Made by a program: the position numbers and the translations under genes. Below the pieces are notes generated by a model that worked only from the letters and a program-made list of their open reading frames with translations, did not search any database and was not told where the DNA came from. Below are positions 1-7,760 of a stretch of 64,000 bases of DNA, piece by piece. Within the stretch, counting starts at the first letter, position 1, and each line of letters begins with the position of its first letter. Source of the stretch: Enterobacter oligotrophicus (GTDB lineage: Bacteria; Pseudomonadota; Gammaproteobacteria; Enterobacterales; Enterobacteriaceae); contig NZ_AP019007.1 of assembly GCF_009176645.1 (NCBI RefSeq), forward strand, positions 1,984,001 through 2,048,000, read 5' to 3'.

Positions 1-174
1 GCCGCATGGTTAGTAACTGCTTACTTACCTGATTCAACCATCGGGATTACCGGCCTGCCACACTGGTTTGAAATGGCCTGCCTGCTGGTGCCGCTGGTAT
101 TTATCCTGCTGTGCTGGGCGATGGTGAAATTCATCTACCGCGATATTCCACTGGAGGACGATGATGCAGCCTGA
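1..174 (+). CDS. yhdT: YhdT family inner membrane protein, C-terminal part
   Basis: An open frame runs in from the left edge and ends at TGA 172-174, giving the last 57 residues. It has a long hydrophobic stretch around a run of Leu, Val and Phe, followed by a short charged tail ending in acidic residues and two alanines. It matches the C-terminus of YhdT, a small inner membrane protein of unknown function always found before panF. Its stop overlaps the panF start, so the two are probably translationally coupled. The N-terminal part lies outside the window. Confidence 0.85.
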   Translation, partial: AAWLVTAYLPDSTIGITGLPHWFEMACLLVPLVFILLCWAMVKFIYRDIPLEDDDAA

Positions 175-1615
175 AGTTATTCTGCCGCTTATCGCTTACC
201 TGCTGGTCGTGTTTGGTTTGTCTGTTTATGCCATGCGTAAAAGGACGACCGGCACCTTCCTGAATGAGTATTTCCTCGGTAGCCGTTCGATGGGCGGCGT
301 CGTGCTGGCCATGACGCTCACTGCCACTTATATCAGCGCCAGCTCATTTATAGGCGGTCCCGGCGCAGCCTATAAATACGGGCTAGGCTGGGTACTGCTG
401 GCCATGATCCAGCTTCCTGCCGTCTGGCTCTCTCTGGGCGTTCTGGGCAAAAAGTTTGCCATCCTGGCTCGCCGTTATAATGCCGTGACGCTGAACGATA
501 TGCTGTTTGCACGCTACCAGAGCCGCTTACTGGTGTGGCTGGCGAGCCTGAGTCTGCTGGTGGCCTTTGTGGGTGCGATGACGGTGCAGTTTATCGGCGG
601 GGCACGCCTGCTGGAAACGGCGGCGGGTATTCCTTACGAAACGGGGCTGCTCATCTTCGGCGTGAGTATCGCGCTCTATACCGCGTTTGGCGGCTTCCGG
701 GCCAGCGTGCTGAACGATACGATGCAGGGAATGGTCATGCTCATCGGCACGATTGTTCTGCTGGTGGGCATTGTTCACGCTGCGGGTGGCCTGAGTCATG
801 CCGTTGAAACCCTCGAAGCCATCGACCCGAAACTGGTCTCTCCGCAGGGTGCGGATGACATCCTTTCCCCGACATTTATGACCTCGTTCTGGGTACTGGT
901 GTGCTTTGGCGTGATTGGCCTGCCGCATACCGCCGTGCGGTGTATCTCGTATAAAGACAGCAAAGCCGTACACAGAGGTATCATTATCGGCACGATTGTT
1001 GTCGCGATCCTGATGTTTGGCATGCACCTTGCCGGCGCATTAGGGCGCGCGGTGATCCCCGATCTCACCGTGCCGGATCTGGTCATACCTACCCTTATGG
1101 TAAAAGTATTGCCGCCATTCGCCGCGGGGATTTTCCTCGCCGCGCCAATGGCCGCCATTATGTCGACAATCAACGCTCAGCTACTGCAAAGTTCCGCTAC
1201 GATCATTAAAGATCTCTATCTGAACCTGCGTCCTGAGCAGGTGGAGAATGAACGACGCCTGAAGCGTATGTCGGCCGTCATTACTCTGGTGTTAGGAGCA
1301 TTGCTGCTGTTAGCCGCCTGGCGTCCACCGGAGATGATCATCTGGCTGAACCTGCTCGCCTTCGGCGGCCTGGAAGCCGTCTTCCTGTGGCCGCTGGTAT
1401 TGGGTCTTTACTGGGAGCGGGCTAATGCAGCAGGCGCGTTAAGCGGCATGATTGTTGGCGGTGTGCTGTATGCCGTTCTCGCAACATTTAATATTCAGTA
1501 TCTGGGCTTCCATCCGATTGTGCCTTCATTACTGATTAGCTTACTGGCGTTTGTGGTGGGAAACCGTTTCGGTCAGCCCGTTCCGCAGCCCGCCGTGATT
1601 TCTACTGATAAATAA
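164..1615 (+). CDS. panF: Sodium/pantothenate symporter PanF
   Basis: Sodium:solute symporter (SSS) family protein of 483 residues, close to full-length E. coli PanF. It imports pantothenate with Na+ across the inner membrane for coenzyme A synthesis. It has many hydrophobic segments (about 13 expected) and family motifs such as [20 protein letters not shown] near residue 55. Two ATG codons are adjacent (161 and 164); the second gives the family length, and both overlap the end of yhdT. prmA follows after 11 bases, so yhdT-panF-prmA is likely one transcript, as in E. coli. Confidence 0.96.
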   Translation: MQPEVILPLIAYLLVVFGLSVYAMRKRTTGTFLNEYFLGSRSMGGVVLAMTLTATYISASSFIGGPGAAYKYGLGWVLLAMIQLPAVWLSLGVLGKKFAILARRYNAVTLNDMLFARYQSRLLVWLASLSLLVAFVGAMTVQFIGGARLLETAAGIPYETGLLIFGVSIALYTAFGGFRASVLNDTMQGMVMLIGTIVLLVGIVHAAGGLSHAVETLEAIDPKLVSPQGADDILSPTFMTSFWVLVCFGVIGLPHTAVRCISYKDSKAVHRGIIIGTIVVAILMFGMHLAGALGRAVIPDLTVPDLVIPTLMVKVLPPFAAGIFLAAPMAAIMSTINAQLLQSSATIIKDLYLNLRPEQVENERRLKRMSAVITLVLGALLLLAAWRPPEMIIWLNLLAFGGLEAVFLWPLVLGLYWERANAAGALSGMIVGGVLYAVLATFNIQYLGFHPIVPSLLISLLAFVVGNRFGQPVPQPAVISTDK

Positions 1616-1626
1616 AGAGTTTTGCC

Positions 1627-2508
1627 ATGCCGTGGATCCAACTAAAACTGAACACAACCGGCGCTAACGCCGAAGAGCTGAGTGATGCGTTGATGGAGGC
1701 CGGTGCGGTCTCGATCACCTTCCAGGACACGCATGACACGCCGGTCTTTGAGCCGCTGCCGGGCGAAACGCGCCTGTGGGGTGATACCGACGTTATCGGC
1801 CTGTTCGATGCCGAAACCGACATGAAAGACGTTGTCGCGATCCTTGAGAACCATCCCCTGCTTGGCGTGGGTTTTGTTCATAAAATCGAACAGCTGGAAG
1901 ACAAAGACTGGGAACGCGAGTGGATGGATAACTTCCACCCGATGCAGTTCGGCAAACGTCTGTGGATCTGCCCGAGCTGGCGCGACGTTCCCGATGAAAG
2001 CGCAGTGAACGTGATGCTCGATCCGGGTCTGGCGTTTGGTACAGGTACACATCCAACCACCTCACTGTGCCTGCAGTGGCTGGATAGTCTGGATCTGCAA
2101 GGTAAGACGGTGATCGACTTTGGTTGCGGCTCCGGTATTCTCGCCATCGCGGCACTGAAACTGGGTGCAGCAAAAGCTATCGGGATCGACATTGATCCGC
2201 AGGCGATTCAGGCCAGCCGCGATAACGCCGAGCGTAATGGCGTATCCGACCGTCTGGAACTGTATCTGCCCGATGCACAGCCAGAGGCGATGAAAGCCGA
2301 TGTGGTGGTCGCAAACATTCTGGCAGGCCCATTACGCGAGCTGGCACCGTTAATCAGCGTGCTGCCCGTTGAGGGCGGTCTGCTCGGTCTTTCTGGCATC
2401 CTGGCAAGCCAGGCTGACAGCGTTTGTGAAGCCTACGCCGATCTCTTTACGCTCGACCCCGTGGTTGAGAAAGAAGAGTGGTGCCGCATTACCGGCCGTA
2501 AAAAATAA
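1627..2508 (+). CDS. prmA: Ribosomal protein L11 methyltransferase PrmA
   Basis: SAM-dependent methyltransferase of 293 residues that trimethylates ribosomal protein L11 in the cytoplasm. The N-terminal substrate-recognition domain is followed by a Rossmann methyltransferase domain. SAM motif I ([19 protein letters not shown]) lies near residue 162, and the NILAGPL motif near residue 230 corresponds to the catalytic-loop motif IV. It starts 11 bases after panF. A perfect-stem terminator follows the stop. Confidence 0.97.
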   Translation: MPWIQLKLNTTGANAEELSDALMEAGAVSITFQDTHDTPVFEPLPGETRLWGDTDVIGLFDAETDMKDVVAILENHPLLGVGFVHKIEQLEDKDWEREWMDNFHPMQFGKRLWICPSWRDVPDESAVNVMLDPGLAFGTGTHPTTSLCLQWLDSLDLQGKTVIDFGCGSGILAIAALKLGAAKAIGIDIDPQAIQASRDNAERNGVSDRLELYLPDAQPEAMKADVVVANILAGPLRELAPLISVLPVEGGLLGLSGILASQADSVCEAYADLFTLDPVVEKEEWCRITGRKK

Positions 2509-2514
2509 GCATTT

Positions 2515-2540
2515 GGCGTGGTCATCTGACCACGCCTTTC
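2515..2540 (+). terminator. Rho-independent terminator of yhdT-panF-prmA
   Basis: A 9 bp perfect stem (GGCGTGGTC paired with GACCACGCC) with a 4-base loop starts 6 bases after the prmA stop and is followed by a short T-rich run (TTTCCCTTT). It separates the panF-prmA unit from the carbonic anhydrase gene. Confidence 0.75.
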
Positions 2541-2592
2541 CCTTTCTGATATTCCTCCCGCCCTCTGACGTTCTTCGCTAAAATACCCCCTC

Positions 2593-2617
2593 AAATCATA
2601 ATGATAATCATTGATTT
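2593..2617 (+). promoter_or_regulatory. Predicted Fur box upstream of the carbonic anhydrase gene
   Basis: Bases 2597-2615 match the 19 bp Fur consensus GATAATGATAATCATTATC at 15 of 19 positions, including an unbroken run of 15. The site sits in a larger palindrome, AAATCA at 2593-2598 against TGATTT at 2612-2617. It lies about 30 bases upstream of the start codon, where repressor binding would block a promoter. Iron-responsive control is an inference from the site alone. Confidence 0.7.
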
Positions 2618-2645
2618 GGATAATAAAATTCACAGGAAGAATGTT

Positions 2646-3386
2646 ATGAATCACTATATTGGCAAGGCAGCACTGCTGGCACTGAGCATGATTTCAGCTT
2701 CAGCTTACGCATCACACTGGAGCTACGAAGGCGAAGGCGCGCCTGAACACTGGAGCGAACTGGACGATGCATACAAGACCTGTCTCAGTGGAATGAATCA
2801 ATCACCGATTAACATCGATTCGACCGCTAAAGCCCATTTAACGCCACTGCAAACACACTATAGCGATGGCCCGATTACCCTGACAAATAACGGCCATACC
2901 ATCCAGGCAGGCGAAAAAGCGGATACGCGCGACAGTATCACCCTCGATAACCAGACCTGGACCTTACAGCAGTTCCATTTCCATGCCCCGAGCGAAAATA
3001 CGGTACATGGTAAAAAGTTCGCGATGGAGATGCACCTGGTGCATAAAAATGCCAGTGGGGAACTGGTGGTTGTCGCCGTGATGTTCGATAAAGGAGCGGC
3101 AAATTCTGAGCTGGAAAAGCTGTGGGGTGTCATGCCTGGAAAGGTTGATCAGAATGTCACTATCACGCCAAATCTGGATCTGAATAAACTACTGCCGGAG
3201 ACAAAAACCTTCTGGCGCTTTAGCGGTTCCCTGACCACGCCACCGTGTTCTGAAGGCGTGACCTGGATTGTCCTTAAGGAGCCGATGAGCGTCTCTGCAG
3301 AACAACTCGAAAAATTCACCCATACGATGCACCACGATAATAACCGTCCGGTACAGTCGCTGCACGGTCGTCTGGTCGTTGAATAA
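2646..3386 (+). CDS. cah: Periplasmic alpha-class carbonic anhydrase
   Basis: Zinc enzyme of 246 residues that interconverts CO2 and bicarbonate. A signal peptide of about 22 residues ends AYA|S, so the enzyme is exported to the periplasm. Alpha-class motifs are all present: QSPINI, the zinc ligands in FHFHAPSEN and EMHLVH, and the LTTPPCSEGV segment closing the active site. The start is chosen by the AGGAAG ribosome binding site at 2634-2639 and the signal peptide; an upstream in-frame ATG at 2601 falls inside the Fur box. E. coli K-12 has no alpha-class enzyme, so this gene is an addition between prmA and dusB. Confidence 0.93.
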   Translation: MNHYIGKAALLALSMISASAYASHWSYEGEGAPEHWSELDDAYKTCLSGMNQSPINIDSTAKAHLTPLQTHYSDGPITLTNNGHTIQAGEKADTRDSITLDNQTWTLQQFHFHAPSENTVHGKKFAMEMHLVHKNASGELVVVAVMFDKGAANSELEKLWGVMPGKVDQNVTITPNLDLNKLLPETKTFWRFSGSLTTPPCSEGVTWIVLKEPMSVSAEQLEKFTHTMHHDNNRPVQSLHGRLVVE

Positions 3387-3632
3387 AGCGCATTTTTGCG
3401 CTGAGATCATGTTCTGAAATGCGAGCCAGATTTCAAAGATGGGGGCTAATCTGCTGCTTAAAGCAGCAGATTATGCCGATCAAGTGATTCATTTTTTCAG
3501 AAATGATGAGAAGTTACGGGAAATTGTAAGCGCCCATAAAATAATCGCAAAAGCATAACTTAATGATTTAACTAATGAATAATTTTCACTGAAAAGGCAG
3601 AGCGGCGATTCCTTGATCTACAACAGAGGATT
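3387..3632. other. Intergenic region with a perfect 11 bp inverted repeat
   Basis: No gene is apparent between the carbonic anhydrase gene and the dusB promoter. A small AGCGCA/TGCGCT hairpin lies directly at the carbonic anhydrase stop. Further on, TAATCTGCTGC (3447-3457) is perfectly repeated in inverted form at 3463-3473 with a TTAAA loop. No T-run follows, so the larger repeat is not an obvious terminator. The rest is AT-rich. Confidence 0.6.
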
Positions 3633-3683
3633 GTTCAAAGTTTGGCCTTTCATCTCATGCAAAAAATGCGTAATATACGCCGC
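3633..3683 (+). promoter_or_regulatory. dusB-fis promoter with Fis site
   Basis: A -35 element TTTCAT (3648-3653) and -10 element TAATAT (3671-3676), separated by 17 bases, are followed by a GC-rich discriminator, as in the E. coli fis promoter. GTTCAAAGTTTGGCC at 3633-3647 matches the Fis consensus at 13 of 15 positions and overlaps the -35 region, consistent with the known autorepression. Stringent and growth-phase control is known for this promoter in E. coli and inferred here. Confidence 0.85.
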
Positions 3684-3715
3684 CTTGCAGTCACAGTATG
3701 GTCATTTCTTAACTC

Positions 3716-4681
3716 ATGCGCATCGGACACCACCAGCTCAGAAATCGCCTGATCGCAGCCCCAATGGCAGGTATTACCGACCGGCCGTTCAGGACGCTGT
3801 GCTACGAGATGGGAGCAGGGTTAACCGTTTCCGAGATGATGTCGTCTAACCCGCAGGTATGGGAAAGCGACAAGTCCCGCCTTCGGATGGTGCACATTGA
3901 TGAGCCAGGTATTCGCACCGTGCAAATTGCCGGAAGCGTGCCTGAAGAGATGGCAGACGCCGCGCGTATTAACGTGGAAAGTGGTGCCCAGATTATTGAT
4001 ATTAATATGGGTTGCCCGGCCAAAAAGGTGAATCGCAAACTTGCAGGTTCAGCCCTTCTGCAATACCCCGACCAGGTGCAATCTATCCTGACGGCGGTTG
4101 TCAGCGCAGTGGACGTTCCTGTTACGTTGAAGATTCGCACGGGTTGGTCGCCGGAACACCGTAACTGTGTAGAGATTGCCCAACTGGCTGAAGACTGTGG
4201 CATTCAGGCCCTGACCATACACGGACGCACTCGCGCCTGTTTGTTTAATGGTGAAGCTGAATACGACAGCATTCGGGCAGTTAAGCAGAAAGTTTCCATT
4301 CCGGTTATCGCGAATGGCGACATTACTGACCCGCTTAAAGCCAGAGCTGTGCTCGACTATACGGGAGCTGATGCTCTGATGATAGGACGTGCAGCTCAGG
4401 GAAGACCCTGGATCTTTCGGGAAATCCAGCATTATCTGGACACTGGGGAGCTGCTTGCTCCACTGCCTCTGGCAGAGGTCAAGCGCTTGCTTTGTTCGCA
4501 TGTTCGGGAATTGCATGACTTTTATGGTCAGGCAAAAGGGTACCGAATTGCGCGTAAACACGTCTCCTGGTATCTCCAGGAGCACGCTCCAAATGACCAG
4601 TTTCGGCGCACATTCAACGCCATAGAGGATGCCAGCGAACAGCTGGAGGCGTTGGAGGCATACTTCGAAAATTTTGCGTAA
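3716..4681 (+). CDS. dusB: tRNA-dihydrouridine synthase B
   Basis: FMN-dependent enzyme of 321 residues, the same length as E. coli DusB, that reduces a specific uridine in the tRNA D-loop. It has the TIM-barrel start [13 protein letters not shown] near residue 14, the MGCPAKKVN segment carrying the catalytic Cys near residue 100, and the flavin-phosphate motif [16 protein letters not shown]. The ATG at 3716 gives the conserved N-terminus MRIG. It is the first gene of the dusB-fis operon; in E. coli, dusB leader and coding sequence also affect fis translation. Confidence 0.97.
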   Translation: MRIGHHQLRNRLIAAPMAGITDRPFRTLCYEMGAGLTVSEMMSSNPQVWESDKSRLRMVHIDEPGIRTVQIAGSVPEEMADAARINVESGAQIIDINMGCPAKKVNRKLAGSALLQYPDQVQSILTAVVSAVDVPVTLKIRTGWSPEHRNCVEIAQLAEDCGIQALTIHGRTRACLFNGEAEYDSIRAVKQKVSIPVIANGDITDPLKARAVLDYTGADALMIGRAAQGRPWIFREIQHYLDTGELLAPLPLAEVKRLLCSHVRELHDFYGQAKGYRIARKHVSWYLQEHAPNDQFRRTFNAIEDASEQLEALEAYFENFA

Positions 4682-4704
4682 TGAAATAAAGAGCTGACAG
4701 AACT

Positions 4705-5001
4705 ATGTTCGAACAACGCGTAAATTCTGACGTACTGACCGTTTCTACCGTTAACTCTCAGGATCAGGTAACTCAAAAACCCCTGCGTGACTCGGTTAAA
4801 CAGGCACTGAAGAACTATTTTGCTCAACTGAATGGTCAGGATGTTAATGACCTGTATGAGTTGGTACTGGCTGAAGTTGAACAGCCACTGTTGGACATGG
4901 TGATGCAATACACCCGCGGTAACCAAACCCGCGCTGCCCTGATGATGGGTATCAACCGTGGTACTCTGCGTAAGAAACTGAAAAAATACGGCATGAACTG
5001 A
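4705..5001 (+). CDS. fis: Nucleoid-associated DNA-binding protein Fis
   Basis: Homodimeric DNA-bending protein of 98 residues, identical in length to E. coli Fis. It activates rRNA promoters and shapes the nucleoid in fast-growing cells. The C-terminal helix-turn-helix ([20 protein letters not shown]) is intact, and the N-terminal beta-hairpin region used for Hin/Gin inversion contacts is present. It starts 23 bases after dusB, and a strong terminator follows. A Fis-like site lies upstream of the rRNA operon in this same window. Confidence 0.98.
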
Positions 5002-5026
5002 TACTCATCAGCAAATTGCTTGTTTA

Positions 5027-5062
5027 AAAAGGCGCTACTCGGCATGGGGAAGCGCCTTTTTT
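5027..5062 (+). terminator. Terminator of dusB-fis
   Basis: An A-rich arm plus GGCGCT pairs with AGCGCC plus a T-run, enclosing a loop of about 14 bases, 25 bases after the fis stop. The six-T tail marks a Rho-independent terminator on the plus strand. Confidence 0.8.
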
Positions 5063-5178
5063 ATCGCCCTCATTATCCACCGTCAACGCTTTGTAAACCT
5101 TCTCTTTCCCCACTTTTAAACCGCTGCATTTCGTGTATATTTCCACCACCTGAAGGTTCTCTTCTCCCGGAATGACAC

Positions 5179-5343
5179 ATGATTCGTAAATACTGGTGGC
5201 TGGTTGTCTTTGCTGTCTCTGTTTTCCTGTTCGATGCGCTGCTAATGCAGTGGATTGAACTCATGAGCACCGAAACCGATAAGTGTCGCAATATGAATTC
5301 CGTGAACCCGCTGAAATTAGTGAATTGCTCAGAGCTTGATTAA
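5179..5343 (+). CDS. yhdU: Small inner membrane protein YhdU
   Basis: Short reading frame of 54 residues with one N-terminal membrane segment (about residues 5-25, WWLVVFAVSVFLFDALLMQW) and a polar tail with two cysteines. It is clearly similar to E. coli YhdU (59 residues, function unknown) but slightly shorter at the C-terminus. In E. coli yhdJ lies between fis and yhdU; here yhdU follows fis directly, so yhdJ is absent from this site. Confidence 0.75.
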   Translation: MIRKYWWLVVFAVSVFLFDALLMQWIELMSTETDKCRNMNSVNPLKLVNCSELD

Positions 5344-5376
5344 CCGCCCAACGTCGCATCAACCGTGTTTGCTTAA

Positions 5377-5568
5377 CTGAATGCGGCTGTACGCGTCGCC
5401 GGGAGCCAGGGTGTCTCTGCCCGCATCTGGCTGGCGGCGGACGTGGGGGCAATTTCGGTGGCGATTAATACACTGCAGGGTTATTTGCTGGGTAATTACG
5501 TGACGGTACAAGCCGTCGAGGAACGTTGTCTGCATGGAAAGTTGTTACTGCCCCGGATGCCTTCATGA
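5377..5568 (+). pseudogene. Possible remnant of a decayed gene
   Basis: An open frame of 63 codons follows an in-frame stop at 5374-5376 and has no plausible ATG start. It ends at TGA 5566-5568 inside the tail of acrS. Its end, with spaced Gly, Glu-Glu, Gly-Lys and LLLP residues, faintly recalls the C-terminus of a LysR-type effector domain, but I cannot assign it. It fills the gap between yhdU and acrS. It may be a leftover from a deleted gene or simply chance. Confidence 0.25.
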
Positions 5569-6210
5569 AGCGGCGTCGTACACTACCGGCGGTATACGCG
5601 TAATATGCAGTGTCGCCAGTATATTGTCGACCAGTGCCGGAGCCTGCTGGTAAAGATTGAAACTGTCGCTATTCATTAACCAGTTTTTAATTATTCCGCT
5701 AAAGAAACCATGAAAGACAATCAGTGCCAGATCAATATTAACCTGTGGCGAGATGATGTTTCTCGCAATACAGAGCTCCAGCGTTGTTCGAAGGTGTTCA
5801 TAGTTAAATCCGATGCGCTTGCGAATTTCACATTCTGAAATCATATCGTCATTAAATTCACACTTATGATACAGAATTTGCAAAAGCGCACATTGACGTG
5901 GTTCATGCGCAATATATTGCAACGCAGTGATAAACTGCTCACGAAGGAATAATAAAGGATCATCGTTTTGTGACTGTAACAGCCGGTCGTGAATAATTTC
6001 ACGCAACGGTAACTGCTGTTCCCAGATGGCATTAAATATTTCTGATTTACTGGAAAAGTGCCAGTAGACCGCCCCGCGAGTCACATGCGCAGCATCGGCG
6101 ATATCTGTTAGCGTCGTGTTAGTCACACCGCGCGTAGCAAACTGCCCGATGGCTGCTTCGATCAGCTGCTGTCGGGTCTTTTGGGCCTCTTCTTTCTTCT
6201 TACGCGCCAT
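5563..6210 (-). CDS. acrS: TetR-family repressor AcrS of the acrEF efflux genes
   Basis: TetR/AcrR family regulator of about 215 residues. The N-terminal helix-turn-helix includes GVTNTTLTDIADAAHVTRGA and the AVYWHF signature near residue 45; the C-terminal ligand domain carries HKCEFNDDM and the NWLMN segment typical of AcrR/AcrS. The start MARKKKEEA at 6210 matches AcrR and AcrS N-termini; a GTG at 6231 would add 7 residues but lacks a clear ribosome binding site. It is divergent from acrE-acrF, whose promoter it probably represses. In E. coli AcrS represses acrAB. Confidence 0.88.
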   Translation of the reverse strand: MARKKKEEAQKTRQQLIEAAIGQFATRGVTNTTLTDIADAAHVTRGAVYWHFSSKSEIFNAIWEQQLPLREIIHDRLLQSQNDDPLLFLREQFITALQYIAHEPRQCALLQILYHKCEFNDDMISECEIRKRIGFNYEHLRTTLELCIARNIISPQVNIDLALIVFHGFFSGIIKNWLMNSDSFNLYQQAPALVDNILATLHITRIPPVVYDAAS

Positions 6211-6609
6211 AGGTTGCGACTCGTTGCTCACAAGGTTATTGCATTATAAGAAAACACAAAACGGATGGTTTCAATGAAAGTATTCATTAAAATCACTTTT
6301 AATTTTGCACAAAAAAAGTCAATCTTCTTAATTTATAATTACAACAAATATATCAATGCAATTAAATTCACAGAACATATGAATGGCGCTAATAAAATTG
6401 CTTTTACCTGATTATCTTGTCAGAAGTTTATCCTTTAATGCACTGGGTCAGATTCTGATTTTTGTGTCAGCAGGCTTATCTCCGCACTTATAAATTAAAA
6501 AACATTAAATACTCTCATTACTATACGCAGCTACATTTTTACTTTTTGCCCCTAACCCTCTCACCGATTCACGGTAAATATCGGTTAATGGATAGTTAAA
6601 GGAATAGTA
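6211..6609. promoter_or_regulatory. AT-rich divergent control region acrS/acrE
   Basis: About 400 bases with no gene. The region is markedly AT-rich (many A/T runs between 6290 and 6540) compared with the flanking genes. It must hold the acrS and acrEF promoters and operator. The base composition fits H-NS silencing, which is known for acrEF in E. coli, but I cannot place individual promoter elements or the operator with confidence. Confidence 0.55.
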
Positions 6610-7749
6610 ATGACGAATCATTTCAGACTCTTACCCTTATCCGGTTTTATTGTCTGCGCTGCGCTACTCGCCGGGTGCGATGGGCAGGAAAACACGCAAC
6701 AGCATGCACAAGCCCCTCAGGTCAGCGTTTACCTTGTTAAAAGCGCACCATTGGCTGTGACGACTGAGTTGCCGGGCAGAACAGACGCTTTTCGCGTCGC
6801 GGAGGTTCGTCCTCAGGTGAGCGGTATTATTCTGCGTCGCAATTTCGCGGAAGGTAGCGATGTGAAAGCGGGTGACTCTCTCTACCAAATTGATCCTGCA
6901 ACCTATCAGGCCGCCTATGACAGCGCGAAAGGCGAGCTGGCAAAAGCGCAAGCCGCGGCAAATATCGCCCATTTGACGGTGAAACGTTATGTCCCGCTGG
7001 TTGGCACACAATATGTCAGCAAGCAGGAGTACGATCAGGCGGTCGCAACTGCGCAGCAGGCTGATGCCAGCGTCGTTGCCGCACAGGCTGGCGTTGAAAG
7101 CGCGCGTATTAATCTTGCTTACACCAAAGTCACTTCGCCAATTGACGGGCGCATCGGCAAGTCCAGCGTCACAGAGGGGGCACTGGTCACGAACGGGCAA
7201 TCTACCGCGCTGGCGACCGTACAGCAGCTCGATCCAATCTATGTTGATGTCACACAATCCAGCAGCGACTTTATGCGTCTGAAACAGACGAGTCTGCAAA
7301 AAGGTGACAGCACCAGCACCGTCGAGTTGGTCATGGAAAATGGCCAGCCCTACCCGCTGAAAGGCACGCTGCAGTTCTCCGATGTAACGGTCGACGAAAG
7401 CACCGGCTCAATCACGCTGCGCGCCATCTTCCCTAACCCTCAACATATGCTTCTGCCGGGCATGTTTGTGCGTGCCCGCATAGATGAAGGTACGCAGCCG
7501 GACGCCATTCTGGTCCCTCAACAGGGCGTAACCCGTACACCGCGTGGAGAAGCAACCGTACTGGTTGTGAACGATAAAAACCAGGTTGAATCACGCACAA
7601 TTGTTGCGCCACAGGCTATTGGCGATCGCTGGCTGGTCACGGAAGGGCTGAAAAATGGCGATCGTGTCATTGTCAGCGGCTTACAAAAAGTCCGCCCAGG
7701 TGTCACCGTCGTGGCAACGCCTGAAACCGCCGCCAAACCAGCCAGTTAA
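6610..7749 (+). CDS. acrE: RND efflux periplasmic adaptor lipoprotein AcrE
   Basis: Membrane fusion protein of 379 residues linking the AcrF pump to an outer membrane channel (TolC in E. coli). It has a lipoprotein signal with lipobox LAGC at Cys23. Hairpin, lipoyl and beta-barrel regions follow; the conserved [12 protein letters not shown] and [19 protein letters not shown] blocks are typical of the AcrA/AcrE family. Sequence and neighbours favour AcrE over AcrA. acrF starts 11 bases later, so the two form one operon. Confidence 0.95.
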   Translation: MTNHFRLLPLSGFIVCAALLAGCDGQENTQQHAQAPQVSVYLVKSAPLAVTTELPGRTDAFRVAEVRPQVSGIILRRNFAEGSDVKAGDSLYQIDPATYQAAYDSAKGELAKAQAAANIAHLTVKRYVPLVGTQYVSKQEYDQAVATAQQADASVVAAQAGVESARINLAYTKVTSPIDGRIGKSSVTEGALVTNGQSTALATVQQLDPIYVDVTQSSSDFMRLKQTSLQKGDSTSTVELVMENGQPYPLKGTLQFSDVTVDESTGSITLRAIFPNPQHMLLPGMFVRARIDEGTQPDAILVPQQGVTRTPRGEATVLVVNDKNQVESRTIVAPQAIGDRWLVTEGLKNGDRVIVSGLQKVRPGVTVVATPETAAKPAS

Positions 7750-7760
7750 GGGACGACAGC

